Shown here: piece by piece, positions 26,545 to 35,760 of the stretch | How the letters are laid out: each line of letters begins with the position of its first letter | Numbering within the stretch: position 1 is the stretch's first letter | Origin: an uncultured Rhodospirillales bacterium | Lineage (GTDB): Bacteria > Pseudomonadota > Alphaproteobacteria > ATCC43930 > CGMCC-115725 | Assembly: GCA_903828515.1 (NCBI GenBank) | Contig: CAIKMD010000006.1 | Location: 930,001 to 994,000 of the forward strand | DNA length: 64,000 bases | Reading direction: 5' to 3' | Made by a program: the position numbers and the translations under genes | The notes under the pieces: generated by a model | Told to the model about the DNA's origin: nothing | The model's input: the letters and a program-made list of their open reading frames with translations, nothing else | The model's database searches: none

Positions 26545-27651
26545 ATGTACAAAGGAAAACCAGTCTTCGACGTTCACGGCCATATCTCGACGCCGCCGCA
26601 CTTCCGCGCGAACGCGATGAACCTGGTCGCGTTGCGGACGCCGGGTACGGATCGGGGGCCGATCCCCGAAGCGGCGATGAAAGCGGCCCTCGACCGCCAT
26701 CTGCGCATTCTCGACGAACGCAACGTCGACGTTCAGCTCATCTCGCCGCGGCCGGTCGCGATGCTGCATTGGGAGCGGACCTATCTCGTCGAATCCTGGA
26801 CCGAGACCACCAATCGCATCATCGCCGATCAGTGCAAGATGTACCCGAAGCGCTTCGTCGGCGTCGGCCAGTTGCCGCAGAGCCCCGAAATGAACATCGC
26901 CGGCTGCGTCAAGACGCTGACCCGCTGCATCAACGATTTCAAATTCGTCGGCGCGATCCTCAATCCCGATCCGGGCGGTGACCGCAAGGCGCCGGGCATG
27001 GACGACGAGGCGTGGTTCCCGCTTTACGCCAAGGCCGAGGAGTTGCAGGCGACGCTGGTGGTGCATCCGTCGATCTCGCGCGATCCGCGCCTCGACCGCA
27101 TCCCCCATTCCTATCAATACAACAACGTGACCGAAGAGACGCTGGCGACGCTGTTGCTCGAGAACAGCGACGTGTTCCAGCGTTTCCCCAAGCTCAAGAT
27201 CATCATCTGCCATTGTGGTGGCTGCCTGCGTCGCTTGATGGAGCCGGGCGATATCATCGACGCGACCAAGGAATCGCGCGGCGCTGACAACGTCATCGGA
27301 CTAAGCGGTGAGGCGGGTGGTGGCCAGGATACCACGAAGGGTGCCGCGGTCGCGGTGCCCGAGCCGACCGGGCCCGACCTGAGCCAGAATCTCTTCTTCG
27401 ATACCTGCTCCTACGATCCCTGGTATCTCGGCGCGGCGATCCGTCAGCGCGGCCCGAAGCGCATGGCCTTCGGCACCGAGGCGCCGGGCTCGGGCACGGC
27501 GACGCTCAATCCGCTGACCGGCAAGCCGGCCGACGATATCCTCGCCACCATCAACAGCTTCGACTTCCTCAGCGATGCGCAGAAGCTCGACATGGTGCAT
27601 TACAACCCGCTGCGCATTTTCCCGTTGCTGGGCAAAAGCGCGGCGATGTAA
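26545..27651 (+). CDS. amidohydrolase-family hydratase, LigJ-like (4-oxalomesaconate hydratase type)
   Basis: About 368 aa. The N-terminal metal motif is FDVHGHIS (H-x-H), and later come LVVHPSISRD and IIICHCGGCLRRL, with an Asp/Glu near the end (FGTEAPGSG). The segments VQLISPRPVAML, GQLPQSPEMN and AILNPDPGGD match those of LigJ, the zinc enzyme that hydrates 4-oxalomesaconate in the protocatechuate 4,5-cleavage and gallate pathways. Other members of this superfamily are decarboxylases, so the exact reaction is inferred. ATG 26545 follows CGGAGGGAAG. The MetE-like gene follows 18 bases later. An extradiol dioxygenase two genes downstream supports a ring-cleavage pathway. Confidence 0.85.
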   Translation: MYKGKPVFDVHGHISTPPHFRANAMNLVALRTPGTDRGPIPEAAMKAALDRHLRILDERNVDVQLISPRPVAMLHWERTYLVESWTETTNRIIADQCKMYPKRFVGVGQLPQSPEMNIAGCVKTLTRCINDFKFVGAILNPDPGGDRKAPGMDDEAWFPLYAKAEELQATLVVHPSISRDPRLDRIPHSYQYNNVTEETLATLLLENSDVFQRFPKLKIIICHCGGCLRRLMEPGDIIDATKESRGADNVIGLSGEAGGGQDTTKGAAVAVPEPTGPDLSQNLFFDTCSYDPWYLGAAIRQRGPKRMAFGTEAPGSGTATLNPLTGKPADDILATINSFDFLSDAQKLDMVHYNPLRIFPLLGKSAAM

Positions 27652-27669
27652 GGCGGTCGGAGCCGTACC

Positions 27670-28692
27670 GTGCCGGGCACGCCATCCATTCATCTCGTCG
27701 GCGGTGTGCCGCTCGATGCGAAAGAGGTTTTCGAACTGGCCGGGCAGGCGTTCGGCGGTCACGCCAAGCGCCTGCCCGACGGCGAGAAGAAGCGCGGCTG
27801 GCTGCGCCCGCAAGGTCCGATCCTCGGTCGCGCGCCGGGCATGACCACTGGCGGGTCGGGCCAGTATCTCCAATGGACCAATCAGAAATACCGTCCGGCG
27901 CCGGGTCAGGATGTCGCCGCGATCAAATTCGGCCCGTTGGGGTATCGCGCCGCGGCGCTCGAATCCTATGCGGTGTTCAAAGCGGTGCGCGAGGCCGGAA
28001 AGATCCCTGCCGGCACGCGTTTCCAGATCAGCGTGCCGACCGCGTTCGGCGTGATGGGGCATAGCATCGACGCTGACGTCATTCGCGACGTCTGGCCGGT
28101 CTACGAGGCGCAGCTCTTTGCCGAGATCAACGAGATCGCGGCCATCATTCCGCATCGCGATCTCGCCGTGCAATGGGACATCGCGATCGAAATCACGCAA
28201 GTGCTCGATAGTCCGAAAGGCGTTTCGACGGCGTATTCGATGGATGAGCTCGCGGATTCGATCGCGCGCGCCATCGATTGCCTGCCGCCGGACGTCGAGG
28301 GTGGGCTGCATCTGTGTTACGGCGATGCCGGCGAGGACAAGCATTACGTCAATCCGAAGGACATGGGCGTGATGGTTGCCTTCGCGAATGCGATTGCACC
28401 GAAGGCACGGCATCCGATCGCCTGGCTGCACATGCCGGTGCCGAAGGAACGCGAGGACGATGCCTATTTCGCGCCGCTGAAAGATTTGAAGCTGCGGCCG
28501 GAGACGGAATTGTTTCTCGGCCTCGTTCACCGCCACGACGGCGTCGACGGCGCCAAGCGGAAGATCGCGGCGGCGCGAAAATACGCTGCAAGCTTCGGGG
28601 TCGGGACGGAATGCGGCCTCGGGCGCTATTTCGCGGCCGATCTCATTCCCGGTCTCTTCGCGCTCCATCGCGACGTCGCCGAATTGAGCTGA
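27670..28692 (+). CDS. MetE-core / UROD-fold protein, possible methyltransferase
   Basis: This 340-aa protein has a TIM-barrel pattern of the uroporphyrinogen decarboxylase/MetE group. GLHLCYGDAG near residue 213 provides H-x-C, and GTECGLGR near residue 313 provides the third Cys. These are the positions of the zinc ligands of cobalamin-independent methionine synthase (HxC and the DCGL Cys). It lacks the N-terminal half of MetE, as core-MetE proteins do. The start is GTG 27670, 18 bases after the LigJ-like gene. A role in taking a methyl group from a methoxylated or N-methylated substrate is a plausible guess, not shown by sequence. LysR follows after 19 bases. Confidence 0.6.
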   Translation: MPGTPSIHLVGGVPLDAKEVFELAGQAFGGHAKRLPDGEKKRGWLRPQGPILGRAPGMTTGGSGQYLQWTNQKYRPAPGQDVAAIKFGPLGYRAAALESYAVFKAVREAGKIPAGTRFQISVPTAFGVMGHSIDADVIRDVWPVYEAQLFAEINEIAAIIPHRDLAVQWDIAIEITQVLDSPKGVSTAYSMDELADSIARAIDCLPPDVEGGLHLCYGDAGEDKHYVNPKDMGVMVAFANAIAPKARHPIAWLHMPVPKEREDDAYFAPLKDLKLRPETELFLGLVHRHDGVDGAKRKIAAARKYAASFGVGTECGLGRYFAADLIPGLFALHRDVAELS

Positions 28693-28711
28693 AGACCGGC
28701 ACGGTTCCGTC

Positions 28712-29677
28712 ATGGATCGCGGAATCAGCCTGCGCCAACTGACCTATTTCGTCGAAGCGGCGCGCAGCGGCAGCCTGTTGCGCGCGGCCGAGCAGTTGCA
28801 TCTCTCGCAGCCGGCGCTGACCAGCGCGCTGCACGATCTCGAACGCAATCTCGGCGCGCGGCTGCTCGATCGCACCCGCACCGGCGTCGAGCTGACTTCT
28901 TACGGCAAGGTCTTCATTCATCACGCGATCAACGTGATCTCCGAGGTCAATGCGGGGGTCTCGCATTTGGAGGCGGTGCTCAAATCCGAACGTGGGCAGG
29001 TCACCATCGGCGTGCCGCCGATCATCTCGTTTCGCGTCATTCCCGCCGCGCTCGCGAAGTTCAAGCGCGTTCATCCCTATGTCGTGGTGATCGTCCATCC
29101 GGCCAATCTCGACGTGCTGCTGCCGTCGCTGCGGTTGCGCGAGCTCGACTTCATCGTCGGTGGCGTCGGTACGCCCGAGCAGATGGTCGGCATCACCTAT
29201 GATGTGCTCTATCAGGAGCGCCTGTGCCTCGCCGCCGGCAAGGGCCATCCGCTGGCGACGCGCAAATCGGTGTCGCTCAAGGATCTGCACGACTATCCGT
29301 GGTTCATTCCCAATCCCTATCGCGATTTTCGCGAGCAGGTTCAAAACCTCTTTCGCGATGCCGGCATGGGATTTCCGCGCGATTTCATCGAGGCCGGCCA
29401 CAACATCGCGTCGGGTTATCTGCGCCAGTCACAAGCGGTCGCGATCCTGCCCAACACACTGCTGGCCGATGGGCTCGAATCCGGCGCGCTCGTCGAATTG
29501 CGGGCGGATTTCGATCTGCCGAGCTATCCGATCGGCGTGATGCGGCGCGACAATGCTGAACTGACGCCGACCGCCGGTCTGCTGATCGAGGAGATTCGGT
29601 CGGTGGCGTCGGACCTTCATGCAACGCCGCGCCCGGCGGGCAAACGAAAGCCGGCGCGGCGGTTGAAGCAGGTATAG
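28712..29677 (+). CDS. LysR-family transcriptional regulator
   Basis: This 321-aa regulator has the winged-helix DNA-binding domain at residues ~5-65 (LRQLTYFVEAARSGSLLRAAEQLHLSQPALTSALHDLERNLG ... read in parts). The effector-binding domain comes after it, with GQVTIGVPPIISFRVIPAAL. A Lys/Arg-rich tail makes it slightly long. It is the third gene of the run that begins with the LigJ-like hydratase. A perfect T-N11-A palindrome lies right behind it, in front of the extradiol dioxygenase gene. It is therefore the natural candidate to control the neighbouring catabolic genes in response to an aromatic effector. Confidence 0.95.
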   Translation: MDRGISLRQLTYFVEAARSGSLLRAAEQLHLSQPALTSALHDLERNLGARLLDRTRTGVELTSYGKVFIHHAINVISEVNAGVSHLEAVLKSERGQVTIGVPPIISFRVIPAALAKFKRVHPYVVVIVHPANLDVLLPSLRLRELDFIVGGVGTPEQMVGITYDVLYQERLCLAAGKGHPLATRKSVSLKDLHDYPWFIPNPYRDFREQVQNLFRDAGMGFPRDFIEAGHNIASGYLRQSQAVAILPNTLLADGLESGALVELRADFDLPSYPIGVMRRDNAELTPTAGLLIEEIRSVASDLHATPRPAGKRKPARRLKQV

Positions 29678-29686
29678 ATTTTTCTT

Positions 29687-29709
29687 ATAGATAACCCGCG
29701 TGAATCTAT
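29687..29709 (+). promoter_or_regulatory. LysR-type T-N11-A palindrome upstream of the extradiol dioxygenase gene
   Basis: ATAGAT (29687-29692), 11 bases, then ATCTAT (29704-29709): a perfect 6-bp inverted repeat with exactly the T-N11-A spacing used by LysR regulators. It ends 50 bases before the dioxygenase start codon and begins 10 bases after the LysR stop. The 80-base spacer is AT-rich around it. Binding by the adjacent LysR protein is an inference. Confidence 0.6.
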
Positions 29710-29759
29710 TTCCGCCGGCTCCGGCGGGACCTTATGGTTGTCGATCATGAGCATCGATC

Positions 29760-30773
29760 ATGGCTAAACTCGTCCTCGGCATCGGCACGTCGCATGGGTC
29801 GATGCTCTCGACTCCGCCCGCGCAATGGGACGGTCGCGCGAACGCGGATCGCCGCAACAAGGAACTCGCGTTCCGCGGCAAGACCTATGATTTCGAATCG
29901 CTTCTGGCGCTGCGTCAGGCCGATGATTTCGCGGCCCGCACCACGCCCGATGCGCGCGCCGCGCAACACGCGCGTTGCCAGACACAACTCGATATTCTCA
30001 GCGACATTCTGATCGCGGCCCGGCCTGACGTTCTCGTCATCGTCGGCGACGACCAGCACGAATGGTTTCAGGCGGAAATTCAGCCGACCTTTGGCATTTT
30101 TTGCGGAGCGCAGGTGATGAACCTGGCGCCGACGAAAGAGGAGATGGAACATCACACGCGCGAGGGTCGCGGCCCCTCGATTGCCGGGAACCATCCGCCG
30201 CAGGATCAGACCTATCCGATCGCCAAGGATCTCGCCGAGCGGATCATCGCGCAATCGATGGACGATGGTTTCGACGTGGCCGCGATGATGGCGCAGCCCA
30301 AGGACGCGCATGGCATGAAGAATCTGGGCCATGCCTACGGCTTCATCTATCGCCGGTTGCTGAAGGACCAGGCCGTGCCGCTGGTGCCGATCTTGGTCAA
30401 TACGTTCTATCCGCCGAACCAGCCGTCGCCGCGCCGGTGCTTCGATCTCGGCAAGTCGCTCGCGCGGGGGATCGCCGCGTGGGACGAGGATGCTCGCGTC
30501 GTCGCGATCGGTTCGGGTGGCTTGAGCCATTTCGTCGTCGACGAGGAACTCGACCAGCGGATGCTGGCCGCGTTCCAGAGCGGCAACGAAGCGGCGATCA
30601 CCGGCGAGGCGGACACGAATTTCCGCTCGGGCACGTCCGAGACCAAGAACTGGATCGTCGCCGCCGGCATGGTCGCGGATACGAATTTCAAGATGAAGCT
30701 GTTGGATTACGTGCCGTGCTATCGTTCCGAGGCAGGCACGGGCAACGCCATGGCTTTCGCGACCTGGTCGTAA
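29760..30773 (+). CDS. class III extradiol ring-cleavage dioxygenase, LigB type
   Basis: This 337-aa protein is of the LigB family, which opens catechol-type rings (protocatechuate 4,5-, gallate or related dioxygenases) with Fe(II). The iron ligands can be proposed: H12 in GIGTSHGSM, H100 in VGDDQHEWF, and Glu in GSGGLSHFVVDEELD, in the family order. A catalytic His is likely in SHFVV or HAYGF. It is longer than LigB itself (about 300 aa) and no LigA-like small subunit gene is next to it, so it may be a one-component form. ATG 29760; an AT-rich spacer with a LysR box lies upstream. Hydantoinase genes follow. Confidence 0.87.
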   Translation: MAKLVLGIGTSHGSMLSTPPAQWDGRANADRRNKELAFRGKTYDFESLLALRQADDFAARTTPDARAAQHARCQTQLDILSDILIAARPDVLVIVGDDQHEWFQAEIQPTFGIFCGAQVMNLAPTKEEMEHHTREGRGPSIAGNHPPQDQTYPIAKDLAERIIAQSMDDGFDVAAMMAQPKDAHGMKNLGHAYGFIYRRLLKDQAVPLVPILVNTFYPPNQPSPRRCFDLGKSLARGIAAWDEDARVVAIGSGGLSHFVVDEELDQRMLAAFQSGNEAAITGEADTNFRSGTSETKNWIVAAGMVADTNFKMKLLDYVPCYRSEAGTGNAMAFATWS

Positions 30774-30817
30774 AACCGGATCGCACGACGCAATTCGATC
30801 GATAAAAGGGGACGGAA

Positions 30818-32887
30818 ATGCCGGGTTGGCGGGTTGGTATCGATATTGGCGGGACGTTCACCGACGTCGTCGGGATGGAAATCGAGACGGGCAAGATCCT
30901 CGTCACGAAGGTTCCCTCGATCCCGGCCGATCCGTCGCGCGCGGTCGCCTCGGGTCTGCAAAATCTCATGGAGAATTATCCGGAGATCAAACCCGAGGAT
31001 ATCGACTTTTTCGCGCACGGCACCACGGTTGCAACCAACGCGGCGATCGAAGGCAAGGGCGCCAAGGCCGGCCTGCTGATCACCAAGGGTTTTCGCGCGA
31101 TCTATGACATGCGCGGCGGCAACCGGCCGATGGGCCCCGATCTGATCGACACGCATTGGAACAAGCCGACGGGCCTGGCGCCGCAGAAGATGACCCACGA
31201 AGTCGGCGGCCGGATCGGCTTCGACGGCGCGGAACTGGAACCGCTCGACGAAGAATCGGTGCGCGTCGCGGTGCGCAAGCTGCGCGACGAAGGCTGTAAT
31301 TCGATCGCGGTCTGTTTCCTGTTTTCGTTTGCCAATCAAAGCCACGAGAAGCGCACCGGCGAGATCATCCGTGAGGAGCATCCCGGCGCCCGCGTTTCGC
31401 TGTCGAGCGTCGTCCTGCCGCTGATCCGCGAATATCTGCGCCTGTCGACGACGATGCTCGACGCCTATGTCGGGCCGGTAGTCGCGACCTATCTGAAGAA
31501 CATCGCCGGGCGCCTGCGCGACGTGCAGTTGAAGACCAAGAAACTCTTCATCATGCAGTCGAATGGCGGCCTGATGCAGATCGACATCGCCACCGAATAT
31601 CCGAACCAGACCCTGCTGTCGGGGCCGGCGGCGGGCGTCGTCTTCGGCGTCGGCCTCGGCAAGCTGATCGGCGAGCCCGACATCGTCACCTTCGACGTCG
31701 GCGGCACCAGCACGGATATCAGCGTGCTGCACAAGCACGCTTACGAGGAAACCCGCCACGGCAAGATCCACGATCAGGATATCGGCACGCCGATGATCCA
31801 GATCCGCGCGCTCGGCGCGGGCGGCGGCACCATCGCGCATATCGGCCCCGACGGTTTGCTGAAAGGCGGGCCGCAATCGGCCGGCGCCGATCCGGGCCCT
31901 GCCTGCTATGGGCATGGCGGTAAGAACGCGACCGTGACCGACGCGAACATCGTGCTCGGCTACCTCAATCCGAACAATTTCATCGGCGGCCGCTTCAAGA
32001 TCGAGCCGAAGCTTGCGGCCGAGGTCATCACCGAGCGGATCGCCAAGCCGCTGGGGCTGACGCTGCAACAGGCGGCGCTCGGCATCATCCGCGTCGTCTG
32101 CACCAACATGGAAGTCGGCTTGCGGCTGTCCTTCGTCGAGCGCGGGCTCGACCCCCGCGTCTTCGCGCTCCTTGCTTTCGGCGGCGGTGGTCCGGTGCTC
32201 GGGACCCGCGTGGCCAAGGATATCGGTATCCCGCGCGTCATCGTGCCGCCTTATCCCGGCATCAGTTGTGCCATGGGCCTGCTGCAGACCGACGTGAAGC
32301 ACTATTATTTGCAGACCCGGATGGCGTCGCTCGGCAAGGTGTCGACCGACGAACTCAACAAGATCTTCGCGCAGCTCGAAGAACGGGCGCGGCGCGAGGC
32401 GGTGCAGGAAGGCTTCGACCCCAAGGCGATCAAGCTGCAGCGTCAATTCGATCTGCGCTATCCGTTCCAGGGTTATGAGCTGACGGTGGATTGCCAGAAC
32501 GAGGATCTGCGCGACAGCGACAAGGCAAAGATCCGCACGGATTTCGATACGCTGCACAAGGAAGTCTACGGCACGGCGGCGACCGGCGAGATTCCCGACG
32601 TCGTCAACATCCGGGTCATGTCAATCGCCGAGGTGGCGAAGCTCGATCTGCCCGAACTGCCGCGCGGCGACAAGAACCCGAAGCCCGTGTCACGCCGGCC
32701 GGTCCTGTTCGAGGATCGCGACGGCTATATCGACACGCCGATCTATGACCGCACGCAGCTTGGGTTCGGGTCGGTCATCATGGGGCCGGCGGTGATCGAG
32801 CAGCTCGATTCGACCACGGTGGTTCTGCCCGGCCAGAAGGCCGAAGTGGAGCGTTACGGCAACATCATCATCGAGATCGGCAAATGA
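30818..32887 (+). CDS. hydantoinase/oxoprolinase family protein, subunit A
   Basis: This 689-aa protein is of the HyuA/AcxA family, which uses ATP to open hydantoin or oxoproline rings or, in relatives, to carboxylate ketones. The ASKHA fold begins with GWRVGIDIGGTFTDVVG (phosphate-1 loop). FFAHGTTVATNAAIEGKGA, near residue 68, is the other family mark. The middle phosphate-2 motif is VTFDVGGTSTDISVL near residue 289, and FGGGGPVLG lies near residue 455. Length fits. ATG 30818 follows AAAGGGGACGG. The stop overlaps the start of the B subunit gene (ATGA). The substrate may be an intermediate of this cluster. Confidence 0.92.
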   Translation: MPGWRVGIDIGGTFTDVVGMEIETGKILVTKVPSIPADPSRAVASGLQNLMENYPEIKPEDIDFFAHGTTVATNAAIEGKGAKAGLLITKGFRAIYDMRGGNRPMGPDLIDTHWNKPTGLAPQKMTHEVGGRIGFDGAELEPLDEESVRVAVRKLRDEGCNSIAVCFLFSFANQSHEKRTGEIIREEHPGARVSLSSVVLPLIREYLRLSTTMLDAYVGPVVATYLKNIAGRLRDVQLKTKKLFIMQSNGGLMQIDIATEYPNQTLLSGPAAGVVFGVGLGKLIGEPDIVTFDVGGTSTDISVLHKHAYEETRHGKIHDQDIGTPMIQIRALGAGGGTIAHIGPDGLLKGGPQSAGADPGPACYGHGGKNATVTDANIVLGYLNPNNFIGGRFKIEPKLAAEVITERIAKPLGLTLQQAALGIIRVVCTNMEVGLRLSFVERGLDPRVFALLAFGGGGPVLGTRVAKDIGIPRVIVPPYPGISCAMGLLQTDVKHYYLQTRMASLGKVSTDELNKIFAQLEERARREAVQEGFDPKAIKLQRQFDLRYPFQGYELTVDCQNEDLRDSDKAKIRTDFDTLHKEVYGTAATGEIPDVVNIRVMSIAEVAKLDLPELPRGDKNPKPVSRRPVLFEDRDGYIDTPIYDRTQLGFGSVIMGPAVIEQLDSTTVVLPGQKAEVERYGNIIIEIGK

Positions 32888-34641
32888 GCGGAAGCACGAA
32901 GATGGAAACCAAAGCCCCGGCGAAGCTCGACCCGATCACCCTCGAGATCATCATCGCGCGGCTTCAGGAAATGGTCACGACCATGGAACATCTTTTGTTC
33001 CATAGCGGCTATTCGACCATCTTGCGCGAATCCCACGATGGGTCCTGCACCCTGTGCACGACCGAGGGATATTGCATCGAGGGCTCGGGCGGTCCGCTGC
33101 ATCTCTTTTCGTATTACTACACGATCAAGAGCGTGCTCGATGCCTATCCGCTCGAGACGATGAAGGACGGCGATTGCTTCATCTCGAACGATCCCTATCT
33201 CGGCGGCACGCTGCACGTGCCCGACGTGGTGATCATCACGCCGATCTTCGTCAATGGAGAGATCATCGCGTTCAGCGGCTCGCACGCGCATAAGCCGGAC
33301 ATGGGTGGCCTGGTGCCGGGCTCGTCGGGCGCCGCCGCGCGCGAGATTTTCCACGAGGGCCTGGTTCTTCCCGCGGTGAAATTCTGGACCAAGGACGGCG
33401 TCATCCCGGAAGTGCTCGAGATCATCAAGCACAATTGCCGCATCCCCGAGATCATCGAGGGCGATCTGCGTGCCCAGGTCGGCTGTACTCTCGTCGGCTG
33501 CGACCAGGTCCGCGCGCTCTGCGCCGAATACGGCACCGAGACGATCAAGGCAGCGATGCCCGAGATTATGGCGCTGTCGGAAAAGCGCCTGCGCGACGGC
33601 ATCGAAGCCTGGCCCGACGGCGTCTCCGAGGCCGAGGCGATGGTCGATCACGACGGCGTCGATCTCGACAAGCCGCTGCGCCTGCACGTCAAGATCACCA
33701 AGACGGGCCGGGATATCGAAATCGATTTCAGCCAGACCAACGATCAGGTCAAGGGCCCGACCAATCTGCGTCCGCAGGTCAGCCACATTGCGGCGGTCAT
33801 GGCGATCGTGTCGACGCTCGATCCGACGATTCCGTTCAATGACGGGCTGCGCCGGCCGGTCAAGTTCATCAATCCCGAGGGCAAGATCACCAATCCGCGC
33901 TGGCCCGCGCCGGTGAACTCCTATTTCGGCCTCGCCAACGTGCTCTACAGCACCTGTATCCGGGCGCTGGCCAAGTTCAATCCGGCCCGCGCGGTCGCCT
34001 CGCCGGGTATCGGCCTCGGCGCCATCGCGGTCGGCTACGATCAGAACCGTACCGGCCGCAAGGCGGTGCAGTATGAGTTGTTCGTCAGCGGCCAGGGCGC
34101 CAAGTCCGAGCATGACGGCTCGTCGGGCACGGTTGGCTTCCTTAACGTGACGCCCAACACGCCGATCGAGGTGATCGAGACCGAATTCCCGATCCGCGTG
34201 AAGCGCTATGAATGGATCAAGGATTCGGCGGGCGCCGGCAAGCATCGCGGCGGCATGGGCAATCGCAAGGAATACGAATTGTTGGGCGACGCCACGACGA
34301 CGTTGCGCCTCGGCCATCAGTTCAAATACGGCGGCTGGGGCGTGTTCGAGGGCAAGGACCCGCAGACGGTCCGCGCCTTCTTCAATCCCGGCACCAACCG
34401 CGAACGCCCCTTGAAGCCGCTTGAAACCGTCCGGATGGAACCGGGCGACAGTTTTCTCGTCGAAATGCCGGGCGGCGGCGGTTACGGCAGTCCGCGCCAG
34501 CGCGTGGCGGAAGAGGTGCTCGAGGACGTGCTCAACGGCTATGTCTCGATCGAGGCGGCCGAAAGCGATTACGGTGTGGCGATCGATCCGACGACGATGA
34601 AACTCGATCCGACAAGGACGGCGGCGCTGCGCAAGGCGTAA
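32884..34641 (+). CDS. hydantoinase B/oxoprolinase family protein, subunit B
   Basis: This 585-aa partner of the preceding HyuA-type subunit is of normal length. The family block at the N-terminus is DPITLEIIIARLQEMVTTM, then GYSTILRESHDGSCTL. DCFISNDPYLGGTLHVPDV and GSHAHKPDMGGLVPGSSG, near residues 97-145, are conserved metal-site regions. The end has the usual MPGGGGYGSPRQR. The start overlaps the HyuA stop by four bases, so translation is coupled. Together they likely form an ATP-dependent ring-opening amidase or carboxylase complex in the cytoplasm. The TRAP-type binding protein gene begins 26 bases later. Confidence 0.93.
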   Translation: MSGSTKMETKAPAKLDPITLEIIIARLQEMVTTMEHLLFHSGYSTILRESHDGSCTLCTTEGYCIEGSGGPLHLFSYYYTIKSVLDAYPLETMKDGDCFISNDPYLGGTLHVPDVVIITPIFVNGEIIAFSGSHAHKPDMGGLVPGSSGAAAREIFHEGLVLPAVKFWTKDGVIPEVLEIIKHNCRIPEIIEGDLRAQVGCTLVGCDQVRALCAEYGTETIKAAMPEIMALSEKRLRDGIEAWPDGVSEAEAMVDHDGVDLDKPLRLHVKITKTGRDIEIDFSQTNDQVKGPTNLRPQVSHIAAVMAIVSTLDPTIPFNDGLRRPVKFINPEGKITNPRWPAPVNSYFGLANVLYSTCIRALAKFNPARAVASPGIGLGAIAVGYDQNRTGRKAVQYELFVSGQGAKSEHDGSSGTVGFLNVTPNTPIEVIETEFPIRVKRYEWIKDSAGAGKHRGGMGNRKEYELLGDATTTLRLGHQFKYGGWGVFEGKDPQTVRAFFNPGTNRERPLKPLETVRMEPGDSFLVEMPGGGGYGSPRQRVAEEVLEDVLNGYVSIEAAESDYGVAIDPTTMKLDPTRTAALRKA

Positions 34642-34666
34642 AGCCGGTAGGACTAAGGGAGGATCC

Positions 34667-35680
34667 GTGAAAGCGGTGAGCTGGAAGATAACGGTCGCGG
34701 CGGCAGGCTTCGCTTGTCTTGCCGGTATGGCGCGGGCGGAGGAGGCGAGCCTCATCTTTGCCACCACCGATCCGGGCACGATCGAGCTCAATACGCTGCT
34801 GCTGCATCCATGGGCCGACCGGGTGAACCAATCGGGGACCGGCGTTCTCCATATCGACGTGCGCGATGGCGCGGCGATTGCCAATCACGCGAATTACTAT
34901 GATCGCGTGATGGACGACGTGGTCCAGATTGCCTTTGGCCAGATGAATTTCATCGCCGGCAAATTTCCGCGCGCCGGGGTGATGAACCTGCCTTTCATCG
35001 CCGACAATTCCGAGAGCGCTTCGGTCGCGTTCTGGCGGCTCTACAAGAGCGGCCTGCTCGATGCCGAGTTCGCCGGCATCAAGCCGATCCTGTTCGCGTC
35101 CTTGCCGCAGGGCGGCTTGCACATGGCAAAGCCGCTGCCGACCCTCGACAATCTCTCGGGCCTGAAGGTCGCGGCGGGCGCCAAGGCGATGACGGTTGCG
35201 GTCGCCGATCTGGGCGGCGCGCCGTTGTCGATCACCGCGCCCGATCTTTATGAGGCGATCCAGCGCCGCACCATCGACGGCAGCGTGATGATCTGGCAGG
35301 GGCTGCTGACCTTCAAACTCGACGAGGTTACCACGTACCATGTCGAGAGCCAGTTGGGCGCGTCATTGGCGATGCTGTTCATGACGCAGAAGCGCTACGA
35401 TGCCCTGACGCCGGCGGCAAGAAAGGCGATCGACGACAATGCCGGCGAACCCGCCAGCCGTCTCGCGGGTGCCTATTACGACGAAGCGCAGAAATCGGCA
35501 CGCGCGCGCGTGGCGGCCGAGGGTGGGCACACGATCGTGAGCCTGACCCCGGCGCAGGCCGCGTCGTGGCGCAAGAGGATCGAGCCGGCGACGGATGATT
35601 GGGCGAAAACGACGCCGGACGGCGAGAAGGTTCTCGCCGGGTTCCGAACGATCATGGCCGAGGTCAAAGCGGGAAAGTGA
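34667..35680 (+). CDS. TRAP transporter DctP-family substrate-binding protein, orphan
   Basis: This 337-aa periplasmic protein has a signal peptide (WKITVAAAGFACLAGMARAEE). The DctP pattern is visible as LLLHPWADRVNQSGTGVLHIDVRDG, FGQMNFIAGKFPRAGVMNLP and LSGLKVAAGAKAMTVAVADLG with a ligand-binding Arg-like position. It starts at GTG 34667, after AGGGAGG. It is homologous to the two binding proteins at 38.0-40.1 kb (same length, shared YYDRV-MDDVVQIAFG and FWRLYKSGLLDAEF), but more distant. No DctQ or DctM membrane gene is present in the window, so it must use a distant transporter or act as a sensor. Confidence 0.9.
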   Translation: MKAVSWKITVAAAGFACLAGMARAEEASLIFATTDPGTIELNTLLLHPWADRVNQSGTGVLHIDVRDGAAIANHANYYDRVMDDVVQIAFGQMNFIAGKFPRAGVMNLPFIADNSESASVAFWRLYKSGLLDAEFAGIKPILFASLPQGGLHMAKPLPTLDNLSGLKVAAGAKAMTVAVADLGGAPLSITAPDLYEAIQRRTIDGSVMIWQGLLTFKLDEVTTYHVESQLGASLAMLFMTQKRYDALTPAARKAIDDNAGEPASRLAGAYYDEAQKSARARVAAEGGHTIVSLTPAQAASWRKRIEPATDDWAKTTPDGEKVLAGFRTIMAEVKAGK

Positions 35681-35760
35681 TTCGACCGGGGCTTTGACGG
35701 CCCGGAAAACACGGATACGAAGGTCGCGCACAAGGGCGGCCGTTTAGGGAGGACTGAAAC

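Noticed and set aside
30719-32557. A 612-codon open frame opposite the hydantoinase A gene
   Set aside because: Antisense shadow. The plus strand has clear family motifs throughout.
32854-34884. A 676-codon open frame opposite the hydantoinase B gene
   Set aside because: Antisense shadow; no motif, biased residues.
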